Positions 1 through 6,234 are shown, counted from the stretch's first letter. The stretch is 9,316 bases of DNA from Phycisphaerales bacterium (GCA_011053245.1 DRGS01000187.1:1-9316); one strand, 5' to 3'. Notes: generated by a model not told the origin, from the letters alone. Translations and numbers: made by a program.

Positions 1-1
1 A

Positions 2-466
2 CATATACCTACCTATATGGTTGAGTTGATCAACCAGTGGCGTTATATCTGGGCGGAACTTGAGTCCGAAAAGGCAAGGCATCCGGAACTTGAAGAAATG
101 GCAGAAGCCATGAGTGTAACCGTCAAAAAGGCTAAGGCCATACGGGATATAGTCGAAGTTGTCGATGCCGGCTTCCAGGGAGACTCTCTCGAAGAAGGTT
201 CGGGCCTCAACGACACCATCCCGGATGAACACTGCGCCCTTCCGGAAGATGCTCTTGTCAGTGACGAAGAGCTTAAAAAAGCCATAAGTCTGCTCAGTGA
301 AATAGAGCCGAGAGAAGCCGAAGTGCTGACTTTGCGGTTCGGGCTAAACGGCGAACTTCCGCTGACACTAAAAGAAATCGGCAAAGTACTCGGATTGACC
401 CGCGAAAGGATCCGCCAGATACAAAGAAACGGCCTGTCGAAACTCCATGAGCTGATGGTAGACTGA
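2..466 (+). CDS. RNA polymerase sigma-70 family factor, C-terminal part (partial at left edge)
   Basis: Sigma factors direct RNA polymerase to promoters; this fragment covers regions 3 and 4 of a primary-type (group 1 or 2) sigma-70. The reading frame is open from base 2, and the residues HIPTYMVELINQ match the start of region 3 (RpoD has IRIPVHMIETIN), so the Met at base 17 is internal and the gene begins outside the window. Region 4.1 is visible as LSEIEPREAEVLTLRFGL. The region 4.2 helix-turn-helix that reads the -35 element is TLKEIGKVLGLTRERIRQI near the end. The protein stops shortly after region 4.2 with a short tail (KLHELMVD) and lacks the usual RpoD ending. Which sigma it is cannot be decided without regions 1-2. 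It converges on dnaK. The family call is secure. Confidence 0.93.
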   Translation, partial: HIPTYMVELINQWRYIWAELESEKARHPELEEMAEAMSVTVKKAKAIRDIVEVVDAGFQGDSLEEGSGLNDTIPDEHCALPEDALVSDEELKKAISLLSEIEPREAEVLTLRFGLNGELPLTLKEIGKVLGLTRERIRQIQRNGLSKLHELMVD

Positions 467-485
467 GTATATTGTTCTACCCGTC

Positions 486-514
486 GGGGCTACCTTTGTA
501 ACAACCCCATTTTT
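486..514 (+). terminator. Weak candidate terminator after the sigma gene
   Basis: A GGGG block (486-489) can pair with CCCC (505-508), and the run ATTTTT follows directly. The stem is only four base pairs with a 15-base loop, so this is a marginal candidate. It is listed because it sits 20 bases after the sigma-factor stop and has a T-run on the plus strand. Confidence 0.25.
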
Positions 515-526
515 CCGTGATGAACC

Positions 527-568
527 AAAAGAAAAGGCTATGACAGTTAAGTTGACCGTCATAGCCTT
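527..568 (-). terminator. Rho-independent terminator of dnaK
   Basis: The arms AAGGCTATGAC (534-544) and its exact complement (558-568) form an 11-bp stem that can extend inward after one mismatch. Read on the minus strand, the stem ends in CCTT and continues TTCTTTT, giving the U-rich tail expected of an intrinsic terminator. It starts 31 bases after the dnaK stop. On the plus strand no T-run follows, so it serves mainly dnaK, though it also insulates the convergent sigma gene. Confidence 0.85.
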
Positions 569-598
569 CACCATTTAAGGAGTTATTATTAAGAACCG

Positions 599-2524
599 TT
601 AGTCGTCTTTTGCTTCAAATTCGGCATCGATGACGTCGTCGCGTTTCTTCGCCTCAGGTTCGGGCGGCTCATCTTGAGGTGCATCGCCCTGAGGAGGTGC
701 CTGGGCGGCTTGCTGTTTTGCAGCTTCTTCGTAGAGTATCTTTCCGAGTTCCTGTGAGACTTCAGCGAGTTTTTCGATAGCGTTCTTTATCGCGGTTCCA
801 TCGTCGCCCTTTGCAGCTTCTTTGAGGTTGTTCATAGCGTTTTCGATATTACCGCGAATTTCGGATGAGACTTTTTCGCCGTGCTCCTTGAGAGTTTTCT
901 CGGTGGAGTAGACAAGCTGGTCGGCTTGGTTCTTAAGGTCGATGACCTCGCGGCGTTGCTTATCCTCTTCGGCGTGCGATTCGGCGTCCTTTGTCATCTT
1001 TTCGACTTCTTCTTCGCTAAGGCCGGAACTGGATTCGATCTTTATGGATTGTTCCTTGCCGGTTCCTAAGTCCTTTGCGGAAACATTGAGTATGCCGTTT
1101 GCGTCGATGTCGAAACTGACCTCGATCTGCGGGATGCCGCGAGCAGAAGGGGGCAGATCCGACAGTTGAAATCTGCCGAGCGTTCGATTGTCACGGGCAA
1201 ATTCTCTTTCGCCCTGAAGGACGTGGATGTCAACGCTGGTCTGATTGTCGGCTGCGGTGGAGAATATCTCCTTCTTGCTGGTCGGTATCGTGGTGTTGCG
1301 TTCGGTTAGACGTGTCATTACGCCGCCCATTGTTTCAACGCCTAACGAAAGGGGCGTTACGTCGAGCAGGAGAATATCTTTTACTCCTTCGTCTCCGGCG
1401 AGTACCGCGCCTTGAATGGCTGCTCCGAGCGCAACAACTTCGTCAGGGTTGATGCCCTTGTTGGAATCTTTGCCAAATATTTCTCTGGCAATTTCCTGTA
1501 CCTTCGGTATCCTTGTCGAGCCGCCTACAAGCAGAATTTCAGCGATCTCACCTAAAGAAAGGTTGGCGTCTTTTAGTGCCTTGTTGCAAGGAGTTTTGAG
1601 TCTTTCAAGGACAGGTTCCACGAGCGATTCAAACTTGCTGCGTGTAATTGTGACCTGCAAATGCTTTGGCCCGGATGCATCGGCGGTGATGAACGGCAGG
1701 TTGACGGTAGCTTCAAGCTGTGTGCTGAGTTCGCACTTGGCTTTTTCGCCGGCTTCTTTGAGCCTTTGATGGGCCATGGGATCCTGACGAAGGTCGATGC
1801 CTTCAGTTTTCTTGAACTCATCGGCCAGGAAATCGATCAAGATCTCGTCGAGATCGTCGCCGCCTAAGTGCGTGTCACCATTTGTGCTGAGCACTTCAAC
1901 GATGTTTTCGCCGATATCGAGGATGGAAACGTCAAACGTACCACCGCCGAAGTCGAATACAGCGATCTTTTCTTCTGTTTTCTTTTCGAGTCCGTATGCA
2001 AGAGCCGCTGCGGTTGGTTCATTGATGATCCGCTCGACCTTAAGGCCGGCGATCTTTCCAGCGTCCTTTGTTGCCTGTCGCTGAGCATCGTTAAAATATG
2101 CAGGGACCGTGATGACTGCCTGGTCAACGGTTTCGCCGAGATAGTCTTCGGCGGTCTTTTTCAGATCCTGCAGGACCATTGCGGAAATTTCCGGAGGCGT
2201 ATATTCTTTGCCGCGGACATCTACCTTTACCAATTCGCTTGCGCTGCCGGTGATCTTGTATGGTACGCTCTTTTCCTCGGCGGCTACTTCACTGTGACGC
2301 CTGCCCATAAAACGTTTGATGGAAAAGACGGTGTTTTCCGGATTGGTTACCTGCTGATGCTTGGCGATCTGGCCAATTAGCCTTTCGCTTTTTTCGGTAA
2401 AGCCCACCACAGAGGGTGTCAGGCGTGAACCGGAAGAGTTTACCAGCACCTTTGGCGCCGAGCCTTCCATTACAGCAACAACCGAGTTTGTCGTACCTAA
2501 ATCAATTCCAATTATCTTACCCAT
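599..2524 (-). CDS. dnaK: Molecular chaperone DnaK (Hsp70)
   Basis: Cytoplasmic ATP-driven chaperone that binds exposed hydrophobic segments and works with DnaJ and GrpE; neither partner is in this window. The 641-residue length is normal. The nucleotide-binding domain shows the phosphate-1 loop [10 protein letters not shown] (5-14), the catalytic Lys at 70 in FSIKRF, and phosphate-2 [10 protein letters not shown] (191-200). [10 protein letters not shown] lies at 331-340. The insert after RFMGRR (71-76), seen in Gram-negative DnaKs, is present. The interdomain linker is [10 protein letters not shown] (385-394), followed by the substrate-binding beta domain, a helical lid, a Q/P/E-rich spacer and the classic tail [11 protein letters not shown]. 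An AAAGGGAG ribosome-binding site (2532-2539) lies seven bases before the ATG. It follows mcsB by 195 bases and has its own sigma-54-type promoter and terminator, so it is probably transcribed independently as well as by read-through. Confidence 0.98.
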   Translation of the reverse strand: MGKIIGIDLGTTNSVVAVMEGSAPKVLVNSSGSRLTPSVVGFTEKSERLIGQIAKHQQVTNPENTVFSIKRFMGRRHSEVAAEEKSVPYKITGSASELVKVDVRGKEYTPPEISAMVLQDLKKTAEDYLGETVDQAVITVPAYFNDAQRQATKDAGKIAGLKVERIINEPTAAALAYGLEKKTEEKIAVFDFGGGTFDVSILDIGENIVEVLSTNGDTHLGGDDLDEILIDFLADEFKKTEGIDLRQDPMAHQRLKEAGEKAKCELSTQLEATVNLPFITADASGPKHLQVTITRSKFESLVEPVLERLKTPCNKALKDANLSLGEIAEILLVGGSTRIPKVQEIAREIFGKDSNKGINPDEVVALGAAIQGAVLAGDEGVKDILLLDVTPLSLGVETMGGVMTRLTERNTTIPTSKKEIFSTAADNQTSVDIHVLQGEREFARDNRTLGRFQLSDLPPSARGIPQIEVSFDIDANGILNVSAKDLGTGKEQSIKIESSSGLSEEEVEKMTKDAESHAEEDKQRREVIDLKNQADQLVYSTEKTLKEHGEKVSSEIRGNIENAMNNLKEAAKGDDGTAIKNAIEKLAEVSQELGKILYEEAAKQQAAQAPPQGDAPQDEPPEPEAKKRDDVIDAEFEAKDD

Positions 2525-2586
2525 GATCGTACTCCCTTTGAAACATTTAAATCCAATAACATAATATTTACTTCTGTCTTACATTA

Positions 2587-2603
2587 TGCAAAGACCGTGC
2601 CAG
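2587..2603 (-). promoter_or_regulatory. Sigma-54 (RpoN) -24/-12 promoter of dnaK
   Basis: The minus strand reads CTGGCACGGTCTTTGCA. This matches every defined base of the sigma-54 core consensus YTGGCACG-N4-TTGCW, with exactly ten bases between the invariant GG (2601-2600) and GC (2589-2588). The predicted start site is about 2576-2577, giving a leader of about 52 bases before the dnaK ATG with a good ribosome-binding site. No convincing sigma-70 -35/-10 pair was found in the same gap. That RpoN is present in this genome is assumed, not shown. Confidence 0.8.
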
Positions 2604-2669
2604 TAGGCGAGAAAAATGCAACTTCTTTGCTTGAAAGGGTTTACGTCTACGGGTTGTATTTGGTAAGTG

Positions 2670-2682
2670 TGCCATTTTGGCA
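2670..2682. promoter_or_regulatory. 13-base palindrome upstream of dnaK (candidate operator or enhancer site)
   Basis: TGCCATTTTGGCA has perfect 5-base arms around a 3-base centre. It lies in the mcsB-dnaK gap about 100 bases upstream of the predicted sigma-54 start site, the distance typical for enhancer-binding proteins. No T-run follows on the minus strand, so it is not an mcsB terminator. A near-identical palindrome precedes mcsA at 4306-4318. The function is inferred. Confidence 0.45.
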
Positions 2683-2719
2683 GATTTAGAGTGCGATAAA
2701 GGGTTGTTGTGCTAAAAAG

Positions 2720-3775
2720 TCAGTTTTGTGACAGTTTTGAGCGTATTATTTCGGCTCGTGTGGCGTCTCGTTTGTCCGGGTTCATCGGCTGGCCGGAGTT
2801 GAATTGTAGATGTGCCGGCTGGGTGAGCATGAAAAGCTCATTTATGGTGCGGATCGATATATCATTGACCCTTCCGAGATTTACGCCCATTCTGATCTGG
2901 CTAAGCAGGAAAAGGGCTTCCTGCGAACTGACCAGGCGGGCACTTCTCAGGACGCCCAAGGCTCTTTGTATTTTGTCGTCAATGGCATTTGCATTGTTTT
3001 CCAGCAATTCGGCCCTTGCAAGTGACTCGTATTCGGCTATTTTTGGAACTATGGACTCGGTGAACTCATTGACGATACTTTCCTCAGAGATCCCTAATGT
3101 GGTTTGGTTTGAAAGCTGAAAGAAATCTCCGACAGCTTCGGTTCCTTCGCCAAAGAGTCCCCTTACGACGAGGTCCATATCTCTGGCGGCATTGAAGAAT
3201 TTTTCGATTTGCCCGGTCATTTTCAATGCGGGGAGATGCAGCATGACCGAAACGCGTATCCCGGTTCCGAGATTTGTCGGGCACGCGGTAAGATAACCGT
3301 ACTTAGGGCTAAAGGCGTATTCGACCTGCTGCTCGATCCTGTCGTCGATACTGTTAATTGCTTCCCAGCATTCTTTCAACTGCAATCCGGTCTTGAAGAC
3401 CTGAATTCTGAGATGATCCTCTTCGTTTATCATCGCCGTGAACGATTCATTTGCTGCCAAAACGACTCCCCTCGGTCCTGTGTCATGTGCGTGCTGTCGA
3501 CTGATGAGGTGCCTTTCGACAAGCAGGTTCTGCTCAAGGGGGTCGGCTTCGGTTATATTTACAAAGGAGGTTTTCTCACCAAGGTCCAGCGAAAGAACGA
3601 CGTTCTTCAATTTTTCGAGTATCTCGGCCTGGCTGGTTTCGCTAAGAGACGATCTGAACTCATATCCGGCGAGATTTCGTGCCAATCGTATCCTTGAAGA
3701 TATGACGATGTCTGCGCCCGGGCCGGAACTGTCGAACCATTGGCTGATATGATCGCTGATTTCGTTTAATTTCAT
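2720..3775 (-). CDS. mcsB: Protein-arginine kinase McsB
   Basis: Phosphorylates arginine residues on proteins; in Bacillus this marks damaged proteins for ClpCP. The 351-residue protein is full length for McsB and carries the phosphagen-kinase catalytic domain. Visible motifs are the nucleotide-binding arginines in SSRIRLARN (26-34), the acidic catalytic motif NEEDHLRIQ (117-125), CPTNLGTGIR with the active-site-region Cys (165-174), and GEGTEAVGDFFQLSNQ (209-224) with the second catalytic Glu. The C-terminal segment contains RDATRA (336-341), fitting the RDxxRA phosphoarginine-binding motif of the allosteric site, so both catalysis and self-regulation look intact. Its ATG overlaps the mcsA stop in an ATGA junction, implying translational coupling. 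Neither ctsR nor clpC is adjacent; dnaK lies downstream instead. Confidence 0.96.
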   Translation of the reverse strand: MKLNEISDHISQWFDSSGPGADIVISSRIRLARNLAGYEFRSSLSETSQAEILEKLKNVVLSLDLGEKTSFVNITEADPLEQNLLVERHLISRQHAHDTGPRGVVLAANESFTAMINEEDHLRIQVFKTGLQLKECWEAINSIDDRIEQQVEYAFSPKYGYLTACPTNLGTGIRVSVMLHLPALKMTGQIEKFFNAARDMDLVVRGLFGEGTEAVGDFFQLSNQTTLGISEESIVNEFTESIVPKIAEYESLARAELLENNANAIDDKIQRALGVLRSARLVSSQEALFLLSQIRMGVNLGRVNDISIRTINELFMLTQPAHLQFNSGQPMNPDKRDATRAEIIRSKLSQN

Positions 3776-4275
3776 TCTGGCTGCTCTATCTGATCCCTGA
3801 GTTTTGCGGCTGCTTCGTAGTCTTCGTCTTTTATAGCAGCTTCAAGCTGATGCCGCAAGTCCATCATTTCAAGCTGCTTCTTCGTATCTTCCGGTTGCCT
3901 TGACGGTACCTTGCCGCAGTGCGTTGTTTTGCCGGCGTGCGATTTGCTAATGAGCAGTTGCAGCGATTTATCGAAAATATCATAATCCTGCGGGCAACCC
4001 AACAAACTGGTCTTGCGGAATTTTGAAAGCGTCATTCCGCAGTGCGGGCATGTTATATCTTCGACCTGCTCCTCTTCGCCGGTCGCAGGGGCATCTGACG
4101 ATGACTGGGAAGCGATCAGGGAGCTTAATAACTCATTGAGAGGTATCTGATTCTTGACCGCGAGACCCTGTTTCTGGGCACACAACTCGCAGAGGTGAGT
4201 CTCTGTCCTCTGTCCGTCGTTTATCTCGGTGAGGTGAATAGTTGCTGTATGTTCGTTGCAATCTTGACACTGCAT
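3772..4275 (-). CDS. mcsA: McsA, zinc-binding UVR-motif activator of McsB
   Basis: McsA binds metal and activates the arginine kinase McsB. The 167 residues show an N-terminal zinc finger, CxxC at 3-6 paired with CxxC at 29-32. A second finger region starts CPHCGMTLSKFRK (76-88) and continues GCPQDY (93-98). The C-terminus has a UvrB/UvrC (UVR) motif, about 138-163. In the Bacillus protein the second finger ends GCxxCY; here the last Cys is Asp97, leaving C76, C79 and C94. An extra Cys120 follows in THCGKVP, and His113 and His119 are nearby. Planctomycete homologues, as I recall them, share the GCPxDY form, so this is probably a lineage variant. The ribosome-binding site is weak (AAAGG, 11-base spacing). 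It is translationally coupled to mcsB and lies 63 bases after the PTPS-family gene. Confidence 0.93.
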   Translation of the reverse strand: MQCQDCNEHTATIHLTEINDGQRTETHLCELCAQKQGLAVKNQIPLNELLSSLIASQSSSDAPATGEEEQVEDITCPHCGMTLSKFRKTSLLGCPQDYDIFDKSLQLLISKSHAGKTTHCGKVPSRQPEDTKKQLEMMDLRHQLEAAIKDEDYEAAAKLRDQIEQPE

Positions 4276-4305
4276 ATTATATAGGACCTTTCGTATTATT
4301 TCGTC

Positions 4306-4318
4306 TGCTATTTTAGCA
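4306..4318 (-). promoter_or_regulatory. 13-base palindrome overlapping a possible extended -10 upstream of mcsA
   Basis: TGCTATTTTAGCA is a perfect 5-3-5 palindrome 31 bases upstream of the mcsA ATG. It matches the palindrome before dnaK at 11 of 13 positions, and the two differences compensate so that symmetry is kept. Read on the minus strand it contains TGCTAAAAT, an extended -10-like element (TGn plus 5 of 6 matches to TATAAT), but no -35 is visible. It could be a repressor site over an internal promoter for mcsAB, or chance. Confidence 0.35.
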
Positions 4319-4338
4319 ATATCGACAAAAAAGGCTGT

Positions 4339-4716
4339 CTACTCCACCGGCTTTGGTAAATATTTTGCCCAGCAGCCGGCAGCTTCCATAACTTCTATAT
4401 ATTCGAGCATTACGCCGGACGAAAGCAAGGGTTCAAGTTCGTCATATATGTACTTTGCTACAAGCTCGGCTGAGGCGTTTTGTTCCTTGAAACAGGCTAA
4501 ATTCTCCAGATTTGCCCCTTCGAATGGGGCCGTTATCGCTTCGATCTTTGCTTTGAGGTCAAGAAAATCTATCGCAAGGCCGGACTCATCGAGCGCATCA
4601 GCCGAAACTGCCGAACGGACGAGCCAGTTGTGATCGTGCAGATCCTCTTTTTCGCCACCAGCCAGAGTTAACTGATGCCAGGCCTTAAACCCTGTTTCGA
4701 TGGTTATTACAAACAT
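4339..4716 (-). CDS. 6-pyruvoyl-tetrahydropterin synthase / QueD family protein, atypical active site
   Basis: The family acts on dihydroneopterin triphosphate: QueD makes 6-carboxytetrahydropterin for queuosine, while PTPS-III variants make 6-hydroxymethyl-dihydropterin for folate. The 125-residue protein has the fold's zinc ligands at His14 (FKAWHQL) and His27/His29 (LHDHNW), and the conserved pterin-anchoring Glu in VMEAAGCWAKY (Glu111). The catalytic Cys four residues before the first His of HxH is Lys23 here. Instead there is Glu24 in ExxHDH, resembling the ExxHGH motif of PTPS-III. The usual LDHxxLN segment with the Asp-His pair is FEGANLEN (65-72), so that pair is lost. A canonical QueD assignment is therefore unsafe; a folate-branch enzyme or a new activity is possible. 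A GCAGGGA ribosome-binding site precedes the ATG. It lies 31 bases after coaD in the same operon. Confidence 0.82.
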   Translation of the reverse strand: MFVITIETGFKAWHQLTLAGGEKEDLHDHNWLVRSAVSADALDESGLAIDFLDLKAKIEAITAPFEGANLENLACFKEQNASAELVAKYIYDELEPLLSSGVMLEYIEVMEAAGCWAKYLPKPVE

Positions 4717-4747
4717 GATGTCCCTGCATTTTACGCTTTATTAACTG

Positions 4748-5245
4748 CTATTTGCCTCTTTCCGCAACGCGCTGCCTTACCTTTTTGAAAACCGATGCCG
4801 GGATCAGCTTTGAGACGTCTCCGCCGAGCAGTGCTACCTCTCGAACCATTGTTGAGTTAACAAATCCGTATTCCTCACTGGTCATGACGAAAATGGTCTC
4901 AATTCCGGCTACGGAGCGGTTTGTCATGGCAAGCTGGAACTCATATTGAACGTCGGTAAGGTTTCTAAGGCCCCGGAGCATGACATTAGCTTTTTTCTGT
5001 GCGGCAAATTTTACGGTGAGGCATTCGTAGCTCTCAACCGATACTTGCGGCATATCGGTGACGAGTTCGGAGATCATATCTACTCGTTCGGCAGGCGTGA
5101 AAAGCTCGTCTTTTGTCGGATTCTGGCCGACGGCGATGATCAGTTCGTCGAAAAGCTTAATGCCCCTGCCGATAACGTCCAGATGACCCTTGGTTATAGG
5201 ATCGAACGAGCCGGGAAAAATCGCTCTTATATGTTTGTGTTCCAT
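4748..5245 (-). CDS. coaD: Phosphopantetheine adenylyltransferase
   Basis: Catalyses the penultimate step of coenzyme A synthesis, joining 4'-phosphopantetheine and ATP to give dephospho-CoA and pyrophosphate in the cytoplasm. The 165-residue length is standard. The nucleotidyltransferase motif PGSFDPITKGH (11-21) includes the T/HxGH ATP-binding signature. ELFTPAERVDMI (47-58), LRGLRN (90-95), YEFQLAMTNR (101-110) and VNSTMVREVALLGGDV (129-144, matching the ISSSLVKE region of other CoaDs) are all in place. The ATG is preceded by AAAGAGA at a suitable distance. It follows the HD-fold gene by 17 bases and precedes the PTPS-family gene by 31 bases, so it is the second gene of a minus-strand operon. 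It looks fully functional. Confidence 0.97.
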   Translation of the reverse strand: MEHKHIRAIFPGSFDPITKGHLDVIGRGIKLFDELIIAVGQNPTKDELFTPAERVDMISELVTDMPQVSVESYECLTVKFAAQKKANVMLRGLRNLTDVQYEFQLAMTNRSVAGIETIFVMTSEEYGFVNSTMVREVALLGGDVSKLIPASVFKKVRQRVAERGK

Positions 5246-5262
5246 CGGTATCTCTTTAATGA

Positions 5263-5976
5263 TCAGGTAGCCGGGCTTGTGTCGTTAAGCGACTCTAAGA
5301 TTATTTCTTCCAGATCGCGTGCAGTGTTTTCGGCTGTGAGTTGGTTCATGAAGTATTCCGCTGCGGAAAAGCGTCTGCTTGCGAGTTTTCGGACCGAATC
5401 GAACCGGAAACTTTCCTTAAGTCTTGCGTCCCAGTAGCGATAATCGATCTTTCTTTTCCAGCTTTCGAGTGCGTCGGTTGCCCCTTTGCCATGGATGACG
5501 TATCTTCGGAACTCATTGAAAATGCCGACGGCCCCCATATCGTCCAGATTACGGGCATCGGAAAGAACCTTTGCCTCTGTCATCTCAGTGAACCTGTTGT
5601 TGGATTCAACGATGATCTTATTGATCTTATCGATCTTCGGCCCTTGAATGGAGCCGGAAAGTTTATCGGTTACAAGCTGTGTGGAAAAATCCTGCAAGTC
5701 GGATGGGCTTACGTCCGCTAAAACGACCCTTGCCGAGGTGTCTGAGGTGTCCGCGTATTTGGCGAACCCGGAATCGCAAAAATATGTTGCCGCAATGAGT
5801 GCAAAGCGGTCGATCGGCAAATTGGACGCGGTTAACTCGGGCAATCTGCAAATATGCTCTACGTTTCGCAGCAATCTCTGTGTTTTGTCCCATAGCCAGG
5901 TATCTGTCGTACCCGATAGCGTCGGCACCGTCAGAGCCTGCCTGGCGATTTCTCTGATTACGTCAATCTCTGACAT
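5263..5976 (-). CDS. Degenerate HD-fold protein, first gene of the coaD operon
   Basis: Function unknown. Its plan resembles the HD phosphohydrolases of the YpgQ/YedJ type: an N-terminal helix LWDKTQRLLRNVEHI (28-42), a segment IDRFALIAATYFCDSGFA (55-72) where the family has the His-Asp pair, and VLSDARNLDDMGAVGI (137-152), matching the family's DAxxLDxxGAxGI. A helical C-terminus follows. The metal-binding residues are mostly gone: the HD pair reads CD (67-68) and the flanking histidines are not apparent, so I infer a pseudoenzyme or an altered activity. I chose the ATG at 5976 (237 residues) because AGAAGGG lies eight bases upstream and a sigma-70-like promoter would start transcription near 6033. 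An upstream ATG at 6018 adds 14 residues but has poor ribosome-binding spacing. The stop is 17 bases before coaD, implying co-transcription. Confidence 0.75.
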   Translation of the reverse strand: MSEIDVIREIARQALTVPTLSGTTDTWLWDKTQRLLRNVEHICRLPELTASNLPIDRFALIAATYFCDSGFAKYADTSDTSARVVLADVSPSDLQDFSTQLVTDKLSGSIQGPKIDKINKIIVESNNRFTEMTEAKVLSDARNLDDMGAVGIFNEFRRYVIHGKGATDALESWKRKIDYRYWDARLKESFRFDSVRKLASRRFSAAEYFMNQLTAENTARDLEEIILESLNDTSPAT

Positions 5977-6039
5977 TGGTATTACCCTTCTGCATAAAAA
6001 CATTCTATCCAGGGCCATTTCCCGGCCCGGTATCGTCCC

Positions 6040-6068
6040 CTTATCGCATGTCGAAAGCGGTTAGTCAA
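6040..6068 (-). promoter_or_regulatory. Sigma-70-type promoter of the HD-fold/coaD/mcsAB operon
   Basis: On the minus strand, TTGACT (6068-6063, 5 of 6 to the -35 consensus) is followed after exactly 17 bases by GATAAG (6045-6040, 4 of 6 to the -10 consensus). The predicted start is near 6033, giving a 57-base leader to the ATG at 5976. This position favours that start codon over the one at 6018. Confidence 0.6.
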
Positions 6069-6086
6069 GTCTTTTTGTCGGAAGAG

Positions 6087-6118
6087 ATCAAGGTCCGATA
6101 ATATATTTGTGCCTTGAT
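6087..6118. repeat. Inverted repeat between divergent promoters (candidate operator)
   Basis: ATCAAGG (6087-6093) and CCTTGAT (6112-6118) are perfect 7-base inverted repeats separated by 18 A/T-rich bases. They lie about 54-85 bases upstream of the predicted minus-strand start and upstream of the plus-strand promoter, where a shared regulator could act on both. The repeat is short and could be chance. The 319-base gap (5977-6295) otherwise holds the two divergent promoters and an A/T-rich tract at 6155-6200; I see no small gene in it. Confidence 0.3.
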
Positions 6119-6206
6119 AGAGTTTGCTCTGGTGTCCGGCTTGGCTGGCAATCGCATATTTTTTAAGAGTTTTGGCGAAAAATTTTGAATTTTTTCAATT
6201 TATGCT

Positions 6207-6234
6207 TTGAAAATGACGATAGATATAGTATCAT
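6207..6234 (+). promoter_or_regulatory. Sigma-70-type promoter of the amidase-like gene
   Basis: TTGAAA (6207-6212, 5 of 6) and TATCAT (6229-6234, 5 of 6) are separated by 16 bases. Just upstream is an A/T-rich tract (about 6178-6203), including TTGAA-TTTT-TTCAA, that could act as an UP element. The predicted start is near 6241, leaving a leader of about 55 bases to the TTG start at 6296. Confidence 0.55.

Noticed and set aside
17..19. ATG as start of the sigma-factor gene
   Set aside because: The frame is open to the window edge, and the codons before it (HIPTY) match the conserved start of sigma region 3, so the Met is internal.
1868..2380. 170-codon open frame on the plus strand
   Set aside because: It lies wholly inside dnaK on the opposite strand, and its translation resembles no family; it is a shadow of the conserved coding frame.
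2687..2715. CIRCE-like half sites (GAGTGC and GTGCTAA) just after mcsB
   Set aside because: The right half matches 7 of 9 CIRCE bases, but the base-pairing left half (TTAGCACTC) is absent at the required 9-base spacing; the two pieces are not an inverted pair.
3209..3697. 162-codon open frame antisense to mcsB, and a similar 163-codon frame at 4946-5437
   Set aside because: Both are covered by well-supported genes on the minus strand and show no family features or proper ribosome-binding sites.
6016..6018. ATG at 6018 as start of the HD-fold gene
   Set aside because: It has no well-spaced ribosome-binding site and is only about 15 bases from the predicted transcript start; the ATG at 5976 has AGAAGGG at good spacing and starts where homology begins.
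6138..6158. Second sigma-54-like motif (TTGGCTGGCAATCGCA)
   Set aside because: The GG-GC spacing is nine, not ten, and the TGGCAC and TTGC blocks are not both present.
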